Assembly: GCF_023061135.1 (NCBI RefSeq)
Contig: NZ_JAKGAN010000005.1
Location: forward strand, 124,001-188,000
Length of the DNA: 64,000 nt
Direction of reading: 5' to 3'
Source of the DNA: Chromohalobacter sarecensis
GTDB lineage: Bacteria > Pseudomonadota > Gammaproteobacteria > Pseudomonadales > Halomonadaceae
This document shows, piece by piece, positions 1-8,379 of the stretch. The position numbers and the translations under genes are program-made. Position 1 is the stretch's first letter, and the number at the start of each line of letters is the position of its first letter. The notes beneath the pieces are model-generated. The model was given only the letters and a program-made list of their open reading frames with translations, ran no database searches and was not told where the DNA came from.

Positions 1-557
1 CGGAATCGACGCCCGGGGGCGCGGACGCGCAGAGCATCGGCCTGAACGGCGCAGTACGGACGTTCGACGATCTGGGGCTCGCGCCCGGCTATGCCGTCAG
101 CCTGCCGAGCGACCCTAGCGGGGTCTATACCGGCTCGATCTACCCCGACGATTTGTCACGGCAGCGCGTCGTGCATCTGGATCAGTACAGCGGCGAGCCG
201 CTTCTGGATATGAACTATGCCGACTACGGCCCGCTGGGCAAGTCGCTGGAGTGGGGCATCAACGTCCATATGGGCCAGCAGTACGGGCTCGCCAATCAGC
301 TGATTCTAGCGCTGGCCTGCGCGGGGATCGTGCTGCTGTGCGTCTCTTCGGGCGTGATGTGGTGGAAGCGCCGACCCAGCGGCAAGCTGGGAATTCCCCC
401 TGAACCCAAGGATCCTCGCCGACTGCGCGGCGTGCTGGCGTTGCTCGCCATCGGTGGCGTCATCTTCCCGCTGGTGGGCGCCTCGATGATCGTCATGGCG
501 GTGGTGGATGCACTGGTGCGTCGGTTCAGTGTCCGGCGTGGGGTGGCGGCCGTCTAG
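1..557 (+). CDS. PepSY-associated membrane protein, C-terminal part
   Basis: The reading frame is open from the left edge (first full codon at base 3), so the start lies outside the window; 184 residues are visible. Two hydrophobic stretches follow each other near the end (beginning LILALACAGIVLLCVSSG and LLAIGGVIFPLVGASMIV), linked by a basic loop with WWKRRPSGK. Just before them is the WGINVHMGQ segment, a feature seen in PepSY_TM proteins before the last membrane helices. These are inner-membrane proteins, often near iron or redox genes; no substrate can be named here. The next gene follows after 110 bases on the same strand. Family assignment rests on the tail only. Confidence 0.7.
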   Translation, partial: ESTPGGADAQSIGLNGAVRTFDDLGLAPGYAVSLPSDPSGVYTGSIYPDDLSRQRVVHLDQYSGEPLLDMNYADYGPLGKSLEWGINVHMGQQYGLANQLILALACAGIVLLCVSSGVMWWKRRPSGKLGIPPEPKDPRRLRGVLALLAIGGVIFPLVGASMIVMAVVDALVRRFSVRRGVAAV

Positions 558-667
558 TCCGGGGTGGCGGCGCGGTCGCCTTGGTGGACGACCGCGCCAT
601 ATCCCTCGCCAGGACGGGGTATTATCCTGAAGGGGAGTATGTTCTCTCTCCGACCAGGATCGACGCG

Positions 668-2002
668 ATGAACGCTGCCTCCGCTCGCCCCACGACCCTT
701 TCCGCCGCCTGGAGCCTATGGACGCTGTTGCTTGGCGTGGGGCTTCTGATGATGGGCAATGGCTTGCAGGGCTCACTGCTCGGGGTGCGGGCGTCGGCAG
801 CGGATTTCGGCAACACGGTGACGGGGCTGGTGATGTCGTCCTACTTCGTCGGCTTCCTGTTGGGCTCGGTGCTGACGCCACGCAAGCTGCGCGAGGTAGG
901 GCATGTGCGGGTCTTCGCGGCGCTGGCGTCGATCACCTCAGTGGCGATTCTGATCCACGCCTTGTTCGTCGAGCCGATGGTCTGGGCGGCCATGCGCTTC
1001 GTCACCGGTTTCACGTACGCGGGGCTTTATGTCGTCGCCGAGAGTTGGCTGAACGGCTACGCCTCCAACCGTCTGCGCGGGCGCCTGCTGGCGATCTATA
1101 TGGTGATCAGTTACCTCGGCATGGGCGGTGGGCAACTGCTACTTGGCAGCGCCGACCCGTCGGGCATGGCGTTGTTTCTGCTGGTGTCGATCCTGGTGTC
1201 GCTGGCCCTGGTGCCGATCTTGATTAGCTACACGCCGCAGCCCGAGCTCAGCCAACCCGAGGCGATGAGCCTGCGCGCGCTGTACCGGCTCTCGCCGTTG
1301 GGGACGGTGGGCTGTTTCATGACCGGCATCACCAATGGCGCGGTCTTTGGCATGGGCGCCGTGTTCGCTACCAACAGTGGCTTGAGCGTCGCGCAGGTGT
1401 CGGTCTTCATGGGCGCATTCATCTTCGGTGGCGCGATATTGCAGTGGCCGTTGGGCAAGCTATCCGACAAGGCTGACCGGCAATGGGTGATCGTCGGCGT
1501 CGCGCTGGTCGCGGTGCTGCTGGCGCTGGTCGGCGCGCTCGTCAGCGGCTGGTCGCCCCTGGCGCTGACCCTGCTCGGCGCACTATTGGGTGCGACGACG
1601 CTTACGCTTTACTCAATCTTCCTGGCCTGCGCCAACGACTTCCTCACCGACCAGCAGACCGTTGCGGCCAGCGCGAGTCTCGTCCTGGCGTTGGGTATCG
1701 GCGCGATTCTGGGACCGGCCAGCGCCGGCGTGCTAATGGAATGGCTGGGGCCGGACGGTTTCCTTTGGGACCTGGCCGTCATGCATATCGTCATGGTGTT
1801 GTTCGGGCTCTACTGCATTCGTTATTACCCGACTAGCGCATCGCCAGAGCAGGGCCACTACGTGATGGTGGCCTCAGATACCACGCCGCTGGGCACGGCC
1901 TGGACGGAAGAAGCCGCGCAGGAAGAAGGGCAACTGGAGCTGGCGCTGGAAATGGAGGCGGAACCGGAAGCAGATGATGATAGTGGCCAAGGGCCGGTCT
2001 GA
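668..2002 (+). CDS. MFS transporter, YcaD-like
   Basis: A 444-residue protein with about twelve hydrophobic segments typical of a major facilitator. Residues around VVAESWLNGYASNRLRGRLLA match the loop 4-5 region of YcaD-type carriers (VVESAL...RNRGRLLA), a family of drug/sugar-like exporters with unknown substrate. The frame is open further upstream to a TTG at 581, but ATG 668 is preferred because an AGGA lies 9 bases before it and the hydrophobic N-terminus starts there. The C-terminal tail (after the last helix) is strongly acidic with runs of Glu and Asp, as is common in halophile proteins. No terminator hairpin is clear immediately after it. Confidence 0.8.
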   Translation: MNAASARPTTLSAAWSLWTLLLGVGLLMMGNGLQGSLLGVRASAADFGNTVTGLVMSSYFVGFLLGSVLTPRKLREVGHVRVFAALASITSVAILIHALFVEPMVWAAMRFVTGFTYAGLYVVAESWLNGYASNRLRGRLLAIYMVISYLGMGGGQLLLGSADPSGMALFLLVSILVSLALVPILISYTPQPELSQPEAMSLRALYRLSPLGTVGCFMTGITNGAVFGMGAVFATNSGLSVAQVSVFMGAFIFGGAILQWPLGKLSDKADRQWVIVGVALVAVLLALVGALVSGWSPLALTLLGALLGATTLTLYSIFLACANDFLTDQQTVAASASLVLALGIGAILGPASAGVLMEWLGPDGFLWDLAVMHIVMVLFGLYCIRYYPTSASPEQGHYVMVASDTTPLGTAWTEEAAQEEGQLELALEMEAEPEADDDSGQGPV

Positions 2003-2243
2003 CGGAGGGATGGCTGAGCGAATGCTTCCTTTAGGTGCGTAGCATGCGATAGGTGCACCGTTTCGGTGAATCGAATGGCGTAATATCAAGAGGAATGGCG
2101 TGCAAGGCGTGCTGTAACATCATGTAGAGTCTTGTTACTTCAACGTTTTACCGCAAACGGCACGTTTTTTCCTTGTCGTTTGTCACAAGCCTGGGACAAC
2201 GCTCCTGTAAGCCTTGAATGAATTCCAATGACATCGGCAACGA

Positions 2244-2279
2244 AGCCTGGACGCCCCATGGGACGTTCAGGCTTTTTTT
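2244..2279 (+). terminator. leader terminator (attenuator) before amiC-like gene
   Basis: An inverted repeat at 2244-2273 (left arm AGCCTGGACG, right arm CGTTCAGGCT with one G-T pair, plus a short inner helix) runs straight into seven T residues at 2273-2279. It ends 11 bases before the preferred start codon of the AmiC-like gene at 2291. This is the position of an attenuator. Because the second gene of the operon encodes an ANTAR-domain antiterminator, the hairpin is the likely target of regulated read-through. The 2003-2243 stretch upstream holds no gene and several small inverted repeats (for example CGTTT/AAACG near 2154-2169), and must contain the promoter. Confidence 0.8.
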
Positions 2280-2290
2280 GTGGGCTGGCT

Positions 2291-3433
2291 ATGAAACTTG
2301 AGATTCCCGTCGGGCTGCTCTATTCGACGACCGGCACCTATCAACGCATCAGCAACAATGCACGCAGCGGCGCTTTGCAAGCGGTCGCCGACATCAACGC
2401 CGACGCGACGTCTGGCGTGACGCTGGTGGCGCATGAGTATGACCCGCGCGGTGAACTCGAGGCCTACCATCAGGGCGTCGAGGCCTTGTTGGCCCAGGGA
2501 GTGAACCACGTGGTAGGCACCACGACCTCGGCGAGTCGTAAGGATATCGTGCCTGACGTCGAGCGCGACGACGCCCTGTTGTGGTACGCCTGCCCCTACG
2601 AAGGTTTCGAGTGCAGCGAGAACGTGCTCTATTCCGGCGGTTGTCCGAGCCAGAATCTAGTGCCGCTGCTGGCCTATGCGCTGCGTGAGCATGGCAAGCG
2701 TGGCGTGCTAATCGGCTCCAACTATGTGTGGGGCTGGGAGAGCAACCGCATCGCCCGCGAGCTGGTGGAAGGCGCCCATGGTCGTATCGTGGCGGAGAAG
2801 TACTTTCACTTCGGCGATTGCGATTTCGACGCCATCGTCACCCGGATTCTGGAAGGCGCCACCGACTTCGTGCTCAACAACCTGGTCGGCGAGTCCTCCT
2901 ATGCCTTCCTGGCTCAGCTAGATGCCGCCTGTGAGCGTCAGGGAATGCCCATTACCGTGCTCAGCTGCAACTTCACCGAGTGCGAGCTGCCGGCTATTCC
3001 TCGCCTTGGGCATGTGCGCCTGCTGTCTTGCGGACCCTGGTTCGATCATCCCGGCAACGGCTTCAGTGCGCGTCAACGGGTACGTCATGGTCCGCAGATC
3101 TATTCGAGCTGTTACACCAACGCCTACAACGCCGTGCAGTTGCTGGCACGGGCCTGCGACACGGTGGGTAGCGACGATCCGGCCGCGGTGCTGGCGTGGC
3201 TGCATTCAACCCCGCATCCCACCTTTATGGGCGAGTTGGCGTTTAATCCGCGCAACAACCATCTGGCACTGCCGTGCTGCATCGCCGAGGCGGGGGATGA
3301 GGGATTTCGCATCGTGCACCACGAAAGCGGCGTGCGGGATGCCGATCCCTACCTGACCCGCACCGGTCTCCTCCAGTTCCGCGACGTGGTCGGTGCTGCG
3401 CCTACGTCGCCCCACTTGAGGGTCGTGAAATGA
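2291..3433 (+). CDS. amiC: AmiC-like amide-sensing periplasmic-binding-fold regulator
   Basis: A 380-residue protein without a signal peptide, of the type I periplasmic-binding fold (Peripla_BP_6) that includes AmiC of Pseudomonas and the urea/amide binding protein UrtA. It opens IPVGLLYSTTGTYQ and carries the family segments GTTTSASRKDIVP, LWYACPYEGFE and LIGSNYVWGWE. In Pseudomonas, AmiC binds small amides in the cytoplasm and releases AmiR. ATG 2291 is chosen over an in-frame ATG at 2228 because the latter would place the terminator hairpin inside the coding sequence. It overlaps the next gene by four bases (ATGA). The inducer here is unknown; a short amide is the reasonable guess. Confidence 0.85.
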   Translation: MKLEIPVGLLYSTTGTYQRISNNARSGALQAVADINADATSGVTLVAHEYDPRGELEAYHQGVEALLAQGVNHVVGTTTSASRKDIVPDVERDDALLWYACPYEGFECSENVLYSGGCPSQNLVPLLAYALREHGKRGVLIGSNYVWGWESNRIARELVEGAHGRIVAEKYFHFGDCDFDAIVTRILEGATDFVLNNLVGESSYAFLAQLDAACERQGMPITVLSCNFTECELPAIPRLGHVRLLSCGPWFDHPGNGFSARQRVRHGPQIYSSCYTNAYNAVQLLARACDTVGSDDPAAVLAWLHSTPHPTFMGELAFNPRNNHLALPCCIAEAGDEGFRIVHHESGVRDADPYLTRTGLLQFRDVVGAAPTSPHLRVVK

Positions 3434-4017
3434 ATGCGGAAACCCTGACACCCCGGTTGCTGCTGGTGGACTGCGAGCCGCGTTCGCAGGAGATGCTCGA
3501 CAAGAGCCTGGCGCGTTTGGGCTTGCATGGCTGGGCTGTGACCGAAGATGCTGATATCGCCCTGACCGATGTCGATGGAGTGATCGTCGAGCTGGATCAC
3601 TTCGCCAGCCCGCGTCTGCTCGAAGCAGCGCACGCGGCGGGCCTGCCGATCGTAGCGATGACCCACCATCAGACGCTGTCGCAGATCCAGCGTGCGCGGC
3701 GACTGGGCGCTACGGCGATCCTCAACAAGCCGATCACCCAGCATACCGTCTATACCACGCTGGCCATGGCGAGAACATTGCGTGAACGGATTACCGAGCT
3801 CGAAACCGCCCATGACCGGCTGACCGTGCAGGTGGATCATCAAGGCCTCATCGCCCGAGCCGTGGCGCGCATCATGGTCAGCGCCGATCTGGATGAAGCG
3901 CAGGCGTTCGAGCGGTTGCGCAGCGATGCCATGTCACGGCAGCTCACCCTGGTACAGGCCAGCGAGCGGTTGCTGGCGCAGATGGCGCCCGTCCGTCGTC
4001 AGGGAGGGGCGTCATGA
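3430..4017 (+). CDS. amiR: AmiR-like ANTAR-domain transcription antiterminator
   Basis: A 195-residue two-domain protein. The first 115 residues form a receiver-like fold (LLLVDCEPRSQEML) that lacks a clear phospho-acceptor Asp pocket, as in AmiR. Residues 120-190 form a coiled helix followed by the ANTAR module (LIARAVARIMVSADLDEAQAFERLR), which binds nascent RNA and blocks terminator formation. Start and stop both overlap neighbours by four bases, so translation is coupled to the AmiC-like sensor upstream and the permease downstream. By analogy with Pseudomonas AmiC-AmiR, the sensor should hold this protein inactive until inducer binds. The target RNA is expected in the leader hairpin region before 2291. 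Confidence 0.85.
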   Translation: MNAETLTPRLLLVDCEPRSQEMLDKSLARLGLHGWAVTEDADIALTDVDGVIVELDHFASPRLLEAAHAAGLPIVAMTHHQTLSQIQRARRLGATAILNKPITQHTVYTTLAMARTLRERITELETAHDRLTVQVDHQGLIARAVARIMVSADLDEAQAFERLRSDAMSRQLTLVQASERLLAQMAPVRRQGGAS

Positions 4018-4862
4018 CGGTGCTCAAAGCATTGCTAAAGCGCAAGACCGTGGCCATCGCGCTGCTCTATATCTTGATCGTGGTGGCGGCGGCGATCTTC
4101 GCCCCGTGGCTGGCACCGTATGATCCCGCCAAGCAATTCTTCGAGGGCCTGACGCTGGAGGGCGCACCACTGCCACCTAACGCCGATTACTGGCTGGGTA
4201 CGGATTTGCTGGGGCGCGATTTACTCTCACGAGTCATCTATGGCGCGCAAACCTCGTTGATCATCGGCGTCGTCTCCAACGGCATTGCAGTGGTGATCGG
4301 CACGCTGGTGGGCGTGACCGCAGGTTTCGTGCGCGGTTGGCTGGGCTCGGTGTTGATGCGTCTGACCGATTTAATGATGGCCTTTCCGGCCTTGCTGCTG
4401 GCCATCGCGCTGGCGGCGATCCTGCAACCCAGCTTGTGGATCGTGGCCATGGTCATCGCCATGGTGAACTGGGTGCAGATCGCACGCGTCATTTATTCGG
4501 AAACGATCTCTATTTCGTCGAAGGACTTCGTCGCCGTCGAACGCACCATCGGCGTCAGCGCACCGCGCATCCTGTTTTCGCATCTTCTACCGCATTTGCT
4601 GCCGACCATTCTGGTCTGGGCCACTTTGGGCATCTCAACCACGGTGCTGCTCGAAGCCACGCTGTCGTTTCTGGGCGTCGGCGTGCAACCACCCAAGCCT
4701 AGTTGGGGCAACATCATCTTCGAGAGCCAGACCTACTTCACCTCGGCGGTATGGCTGGTGCTGTTCCCCGGCATTGCCATCATCGCACTGTCCCTGAGTT
4801 TCAACCTCGTCGGCGATGCGCTGCGGGATGAACTCGATCCCACGCTGAAAGGGAGAAGCTAA
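4014..4862 (+). CDS. ABC transporter permease, DppC family
   Basis: A 282-residue inner-membrane permease of the peptide/opine/nickel (PepT) importer class. The N-terminus has the DppC hallmark of one long helix followed by APYDPAKQF and WLGTDLLGRDLLSR. The cytoplasmic EAA loop is readable as VERTIGVSAPRILFSHLLPH, which docks on the ATPase. It begins four bases inside amiR and ends one base inside the DppB-type gene. Order is reversed relative to the common dppB-dppC arrangement. Substrate is unproven; the amidase and amide regulators in the same operon suggest an amide-bearing compound rather than peptides. Confidence 0.88.
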   Translation: MTVLKALLKRKTVAIALLYILIVVAAAIFAPWLAPYDPAKQFFEGLTLEGAPLPPNADYWLGTDLLGRDLLSRVIYGAQTSLIIGVVSNGIAVVIGTLVGVTAGFVRGWLGSVLMRLTDLMMAFPALLLAIALAAILQPSLWIVAMVIAMVNWVQIARVIYSETISISSKDFVAVERTIGVSAPRILFSHLLPHLLPTILVWATLGISTTVLLEATLSFLGVGVQPPKPSWGNIIFESQTYFTSAVWLVLFPGIAIIALSLSFNLVGDALRDELDPTLKGRS

Positions 4863-5788
4863 TGGTCTGGTACATCGCCAAGCGCGTCGTCTATTCGCTG
4901 CTCATTCTGCTGGGGGTGACGTTCGTTACCTACCTGCTGCTCTACATGATTCCGGCCGACCCCGCACGGCAGATCGCCGGTCGCAGCGCCACCGCCGAGG
5001 TGGTGGCCAACATCCGCCACCAGTTGGGGCTGGACCTACCGTTCTACGAGCAGTACGTCCGCTATCTGGGCAACCTGCTGCAGGGCGACCTGGGGCGCTC
5101 CTACGTGCAGCGCTCGGAGGTCTCGACGCTGCTCGCCTCGCGAGTGGGCCCGACGTTACAACTGATGGTCGCCGGCATCGGCTTCGAGCTTCTGATCGGC
5201 ATCACGCTGGGCATCGTCGCGGCGCTCAAGCGGAACTCGGTGCTCGACCAGGTGCTGATGGCGTTCTCGTTCATCGGCGTATCCTCGCCGCATTTCATCG
5301 CCGCGATGCTGGCGCTGTATTTCTTCGCGGTCTATCTCGGCTGGTTTCCGTTGGGCGGTTACGGCGGCGTCGAGCACCTGCTGCTACCGGCCATCACCCT
5401 AGGCGTGCTGGGCAGCGGTTGGTACTCACGCATGGTGCGCTCGTCGATGATCGACGTACTGCATCAGGACTTCATCCGCACCGCCCGAGCTAAGGGGTTG
5501 GGACGCGCTCGCGTGCTGCTGCGCCACGTGCTGCCCAACGCCATCGTGCCGGTGATTCCCATGATCGGCATCGACATCGGCATCTTCATGAGTGGGCTGG
5601 TCGTCGTGGAATCCGTCTTTGGCTGGCCCGGTCTGGGACAGCTTGCCTGGCAAGCCATCCAGCAGGTGGATATTCCGATCATCGTGGGCGTCACCATGCT
5701 CTCGGCGGTCGCCATCGTGCTGGGCAATCTCGTGGCCGATCTGGCCGTGCTCTTCGTCGATCCGCGCATCGACGTCACCAAAACTTGA
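4862..5788 (+). CDS. ABC transporter permease, DppB family
   Basis: A 308-residue permease partnering the DppC-type protein just upstream (TAATG stop-start overlap). Family features are the N-terminal helix, the segment IPADPARQIAGRSATAEVV, the QLGLDLPFYEQYVRYLG region and the EAA loop RTARAKGLGRARVLLRHVLP. Five to six membrane helices are apparent. The two permeases would form the heterodimeric channel of a PepT-type importer. The binding protein gene follows after 19 bases. Confidence 0.88.
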   Translation: MVWYIAKRVVYSLLILLGVTFVTYLLLYMIPADPARQIAGRSATAEVVANIRHQLGLDLPFYEQYVRYLGNLLQGDLGRSYVQRSEVSTLLASRVGPTLQLMVAGIGFELLIGITLGIVAALKRNSVLDQVLMAFSFIGVSSPHFIAAMLALYFFAVYLGWFPLGGYGGVEHLLLPAITLGVLGSGWYSRMVRSSMIDVLHQDFIRTARAKGLGRARVLLRHVLPNAIVPVIPMIGIDIGIFMSGLVVVESVFGWPGLGQLAWQAIQQVDIPIIVGVTMLSAVAIVLGNLVADLAVLFVDPRIDVTKT

Positions 5789-5807
5789 ACCTCAAGGGAA
5801 CCCTGCC

Positions 5808-7424
5808 ATGAATAACAAATTGAAAGGCTTTGCTCTCACCGCGTTGAGCGTTGCGATCAGCACACAGGCCGTCGCGCAAGACACGCCTCAATCCGGCGGC
5901 GACATCATCGTCACCTACCAGAACAACGTGGCGACGCTGGATCCGGCGATCGGCTACGACTGGCAGAACTGGTCGATGATCAAGAGCCTGTTCGACGGCC
6001 TGATGGACTATGAGCCGGGCACTACCGAACTGAAGACGGACCTCGCCAAGGATTACGCGATTTCCGAGGATGGCCTGACCTATACGTTCCATCTGCGCGA
6101 AGGTGTCAAGTTCCATAACGGCCGTGAAATGGTCGCCAGCGATGTGAAGTATTCGCTGGAGCGCACGATCAATCCGGAGACGCAAAGCCCCGGCGCCGGT
6201 TTCTTTTCGTCCATCGAAGGTTTTGATGAGGTGGCGTCTGGCGATGCCACTGAGCTTAGCGGTATTACCACGCCCGACGACTACACCGTCAAGATCCAGC
6301 TGTCCGCGCCGGATGCGGCCTTCCTGCACATCATGGCTCTCAATTTCGCCTCGGTGGTACCCAAGGAGTCAGTCGAGAAGTGGGGACGCGATTTCGGCAA
6401 GCATCCGGTGGGCACGGGCGCCTTCGCGCTTGAAGACTGGTCGCTTGGCCAGCGTCTGACCTTCGTCAAGAATGACGACTACTATCGCGATGGCATTCCC
6501 TATCTCGACCAGATCGACTTCGAGATCGGTCAGGAGCCCAATGTGGCGTTGATGCGCCTGCAGCGCGGTGAAGTGGATATCGCCGGCGACGGCATTCCGC
6601 CAGCGCAGTTCCTGCAGTTCCGCAACGACCCTGAGTTCAAGGAACTCATGGTCAGTGGCAACCAGTTGCATACCGGCTATCTGACGATGAATGTCACCAT
6701 GCCTCCTCTGGATGACGTCAAGGTACGCCGCGCCATCAATATGGCGATCAATAAGGAGCGGATCGTACGCATCATCAATGGCCGTGCGATTCCCGCCAAT
6801 CAGCCGTTGCCGCCCGCGATGCCCGGTTACGACAAAGATTACGAAGGCTATCCCTACGATGTCCAAAAGGCCAAGGCGCTGCTCGAGGAAGCCGGCTTCG
6901 GCGACGGCTTCGACACCGAGATCTACGTGATGAATACCGATCCGCAGCCGCGTATCGCCCAGGCGATTCAGCAGGACCTGGCGCAGATCGGGGTGCGCGC
7001 CGAGATCAAGTCGCTGGCGCAGGCCAACGTGATCGCCGCGGGTGGCGACAAGGACCAGGCGCCGATGGTGTGGTCGGGCGGCATGGCGTGGATCGCCGAC
7101 TTCCCCGATCCCTCCAACTTCTGGGGACCGATCCTGGGTTGCGAGGGTGCGGTGCCTGGTGGCTGGAACTGGGCGTGGTACTGCAACGAGGAACTGGACG
7201 CCGAAGCCGAAGCGGCCGACGCCATGGTTGCGCCGGATCAGCAGGAAGCACGTGCCGAGCGCTGGGGTGAGATCTTCACCTCGGCGATGGACGATGCGCC
7301 TTGGGTGCCGATCTTCAACGAGAAACGCTTCACCGTGCATTCCGCTCGCATGGGCGGCGACGATGCTCTGTACGTGGATCCGGTCCACGTCCCCGTCAAC
7401 TACGACTATATCTGGGTGAAATGA
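5808..7424 (+). CDS. periplasmic substrate-binding protein, SBP_bac_5 family
   Basis: A 538-residue extracytoplasmic solute-binding protein for the importer encoded on both sides. The first 24 residues are a Sec signal peptide ending TQAVAQDT. The mature part shows SBP_bac_5 features: GGDIIVTYQNNVATLDPAIG, LFDGLMDYEPGT, TYTFHLREGVKFHNGR and DVKVRRAINMAINKERI. ATG 5808 is chosen because the signal peptide begins there; upstream in-frame codons lie inside the permease gene. Length fits DppA/OppA-type proteins. It ends overlapping the amidase start by four bases. Specificity cannot be read from sequence; no Cys lipobox is seen, so it is soluble in the periplasm. Confidence 0.88.
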   Translation: MNNKLKGFALTALSVAISTQAVAQDTPQSGGDIIVTYQNNVATLDPAIGYDWQNWSMIKSLFDGLMDYEPGTTELKTDLAKDYAISEDGLTYTFHLREGVKFHNGREMVASDVKYSLERTINPETQSPGAGFFSSIEGFDEVASGDATELSGITTPDDYTVKIQLSAPDAAFLHIMALNFASVVPKESVEKWGRDFGKHPVGTGAFALEDWSLGQRLTFVKNDDYYRDGIPYLDQIDFEIGQEPNVALMRLQRGEVDIAGDGIPPAQFLQFRNDPEFKELMVSGNQLHTGYLTMNVTMPPLDDVKVRRAINMAINKERIVRIINGRAIPANQPLPPAMPGYDKDYEGYPYDVQKAKALLEEAGFGDGFDTEIYVMNTDPQPRIAQAIQQDLAQIGVRAEIKSLAQANVIAAGGDKDQAPMVWSGGMAWIADFPDPSNFWGPILGCEGAVPGGWNWAWYCNEELDAEAEAADAMVAPDQQEARAERWGEIFTSAMDDAPWVPIFNEKRFTVHSARMGGDDALYVDPVHVPVNYDYIWVK

Positions 7425-8371
7425 TGTGCGACCACGGATTGATCAAGACCATTCACGGGCACCAATGCCATCTCGGATGGGATAACGCCATCGCCCCGGT
7501 TGCGCATGCCGCACCGGGGGCACGGCTGTCGTTCGCCTGCAACGACTCTTCGGGCGGGCATTTCACGCCGGATTCCGATGTCTCGGCGGTGGCCGACATG
7601 CCCTTCGATCGCATCAACCCGGTGACCGGGCCCATCTTTGTCGAGGGTGCCGAACCCGGCGATATCCTCGCGGTGCATATCGAAGACTTCACACCGTCCG
7701 GCTTCGGCTGGACGGCCAATATTCCCGGCTTCGGATTGCTGGCCGACCAGTTCGAGGCGCCTGCGCTGACGCTTTGGCACTACGATACACAACACATGAC
7801 ACCCGCGGCGTTCGGACAACACGCGCGGGTGCCCTTGAAACCGTTCGCCGGGACGCTCGGCGTCGCGCCGGCGGCACCGGGCACGCACTCGATCGTGCCG
7901 CCGCGGCGCGTGGGCGGCAATCTCGACGTGCGCGACATCGGCGCCGGCAGTACGCTTTACTTGCCGGTGGAGGTCGCCGGGGCGTTGTTCTCTATCGGCG
8001 ATACGCATGCCGCCCAGGGCGATGGCGAAGTCTGCGGAACGGCGCTGGAAAGCGCCATGGACGTCTCTTTACGTCTCGACCTGATCAAGCAGACACCACT
8101 GGCGATGCCGCGTTTCTCCACGCCGGGACCGGTAACGCGGCATCTCGATGGCGCCGGCTACGAGGTCTTTACCGGCGTCGGCCCGGACTTGATGGAAGGC
8201 GCGCGCCAGGCCTTGAGCGGTGCCATCGAGTGGCTGGTCAAGACCCGCAACATGCCCGCCGAGCAAGCCTACATGCTGTGCTCGGTATGTGGCGATCTGC
8301 GCATCAACGAGATCGTCGACATGCCCAACTGGGTGGTGTCGTTCTATGTGCCACGCATCGTGTTCGAGTGA
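7421..8371 (+). CDS. acetamidase/formamidase family amidohydrolase
   Basis: A 316-residue member of the FmdA_AmdA family, which hydrolyses formamide, acetamide or related amides to acid and ammonia. Visible features are the N-terminal metal-binding region LSFACNDSSGGHFTPDSD, the central GNLDVRDIGAGSTLYLPV and IGDTHAAQGDGEVCGTALE, and the end segment YMLCSVCGDLRINEIVD. Two ATGs in tandem (7421, 7424) could serve as start; the first overlaps the preceding stop as ATGA. This family is unrelated to the nitrilase-fold AmiE that AmiC-AmiR control in Pseudomonas, so the regulatory pair here drives a different enzyme. It is presumably cytoplasmic, acting on what the importer brings in. Confidence 0.87.
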   Translation: MMCDHGLIKTIHGHQCHLGWDNAIAPVAHAAPGARLSFACNDSSGGHFTPDSDVSAVADMPFDRINPVTGPIFVEGAEPGDILAVHIEDFTPSGFGWTANIPGFGLLADQFEAPALTLWHYDTQHMTPAAFGQHARVPLKPFAGTLGVAPAAPGTHSIVPPRRVGGNLDVRDIGAGSTLYLPVEVAGALFSIGDTHAAQGDGEVCGTALESAMDVSLRLDLIKQTPLAMPRFSTPGPVTRHLDGAGYEVFTGVGPDLMEGARQALSGAIEWLVKTRNMPAEQAYMLCSVCGDLRINEIVDMPNWVVSFYVPRIVFE

Positions 8372-8379
8372 GGAGGGCG

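Noticed and set aside
2228-2290. N-terminal extension of the AmiC-like protein from ATG 2228
   Set aside because: It would translate the leader terminator and shows no family similarity; ATG 2291 fits the fold start.
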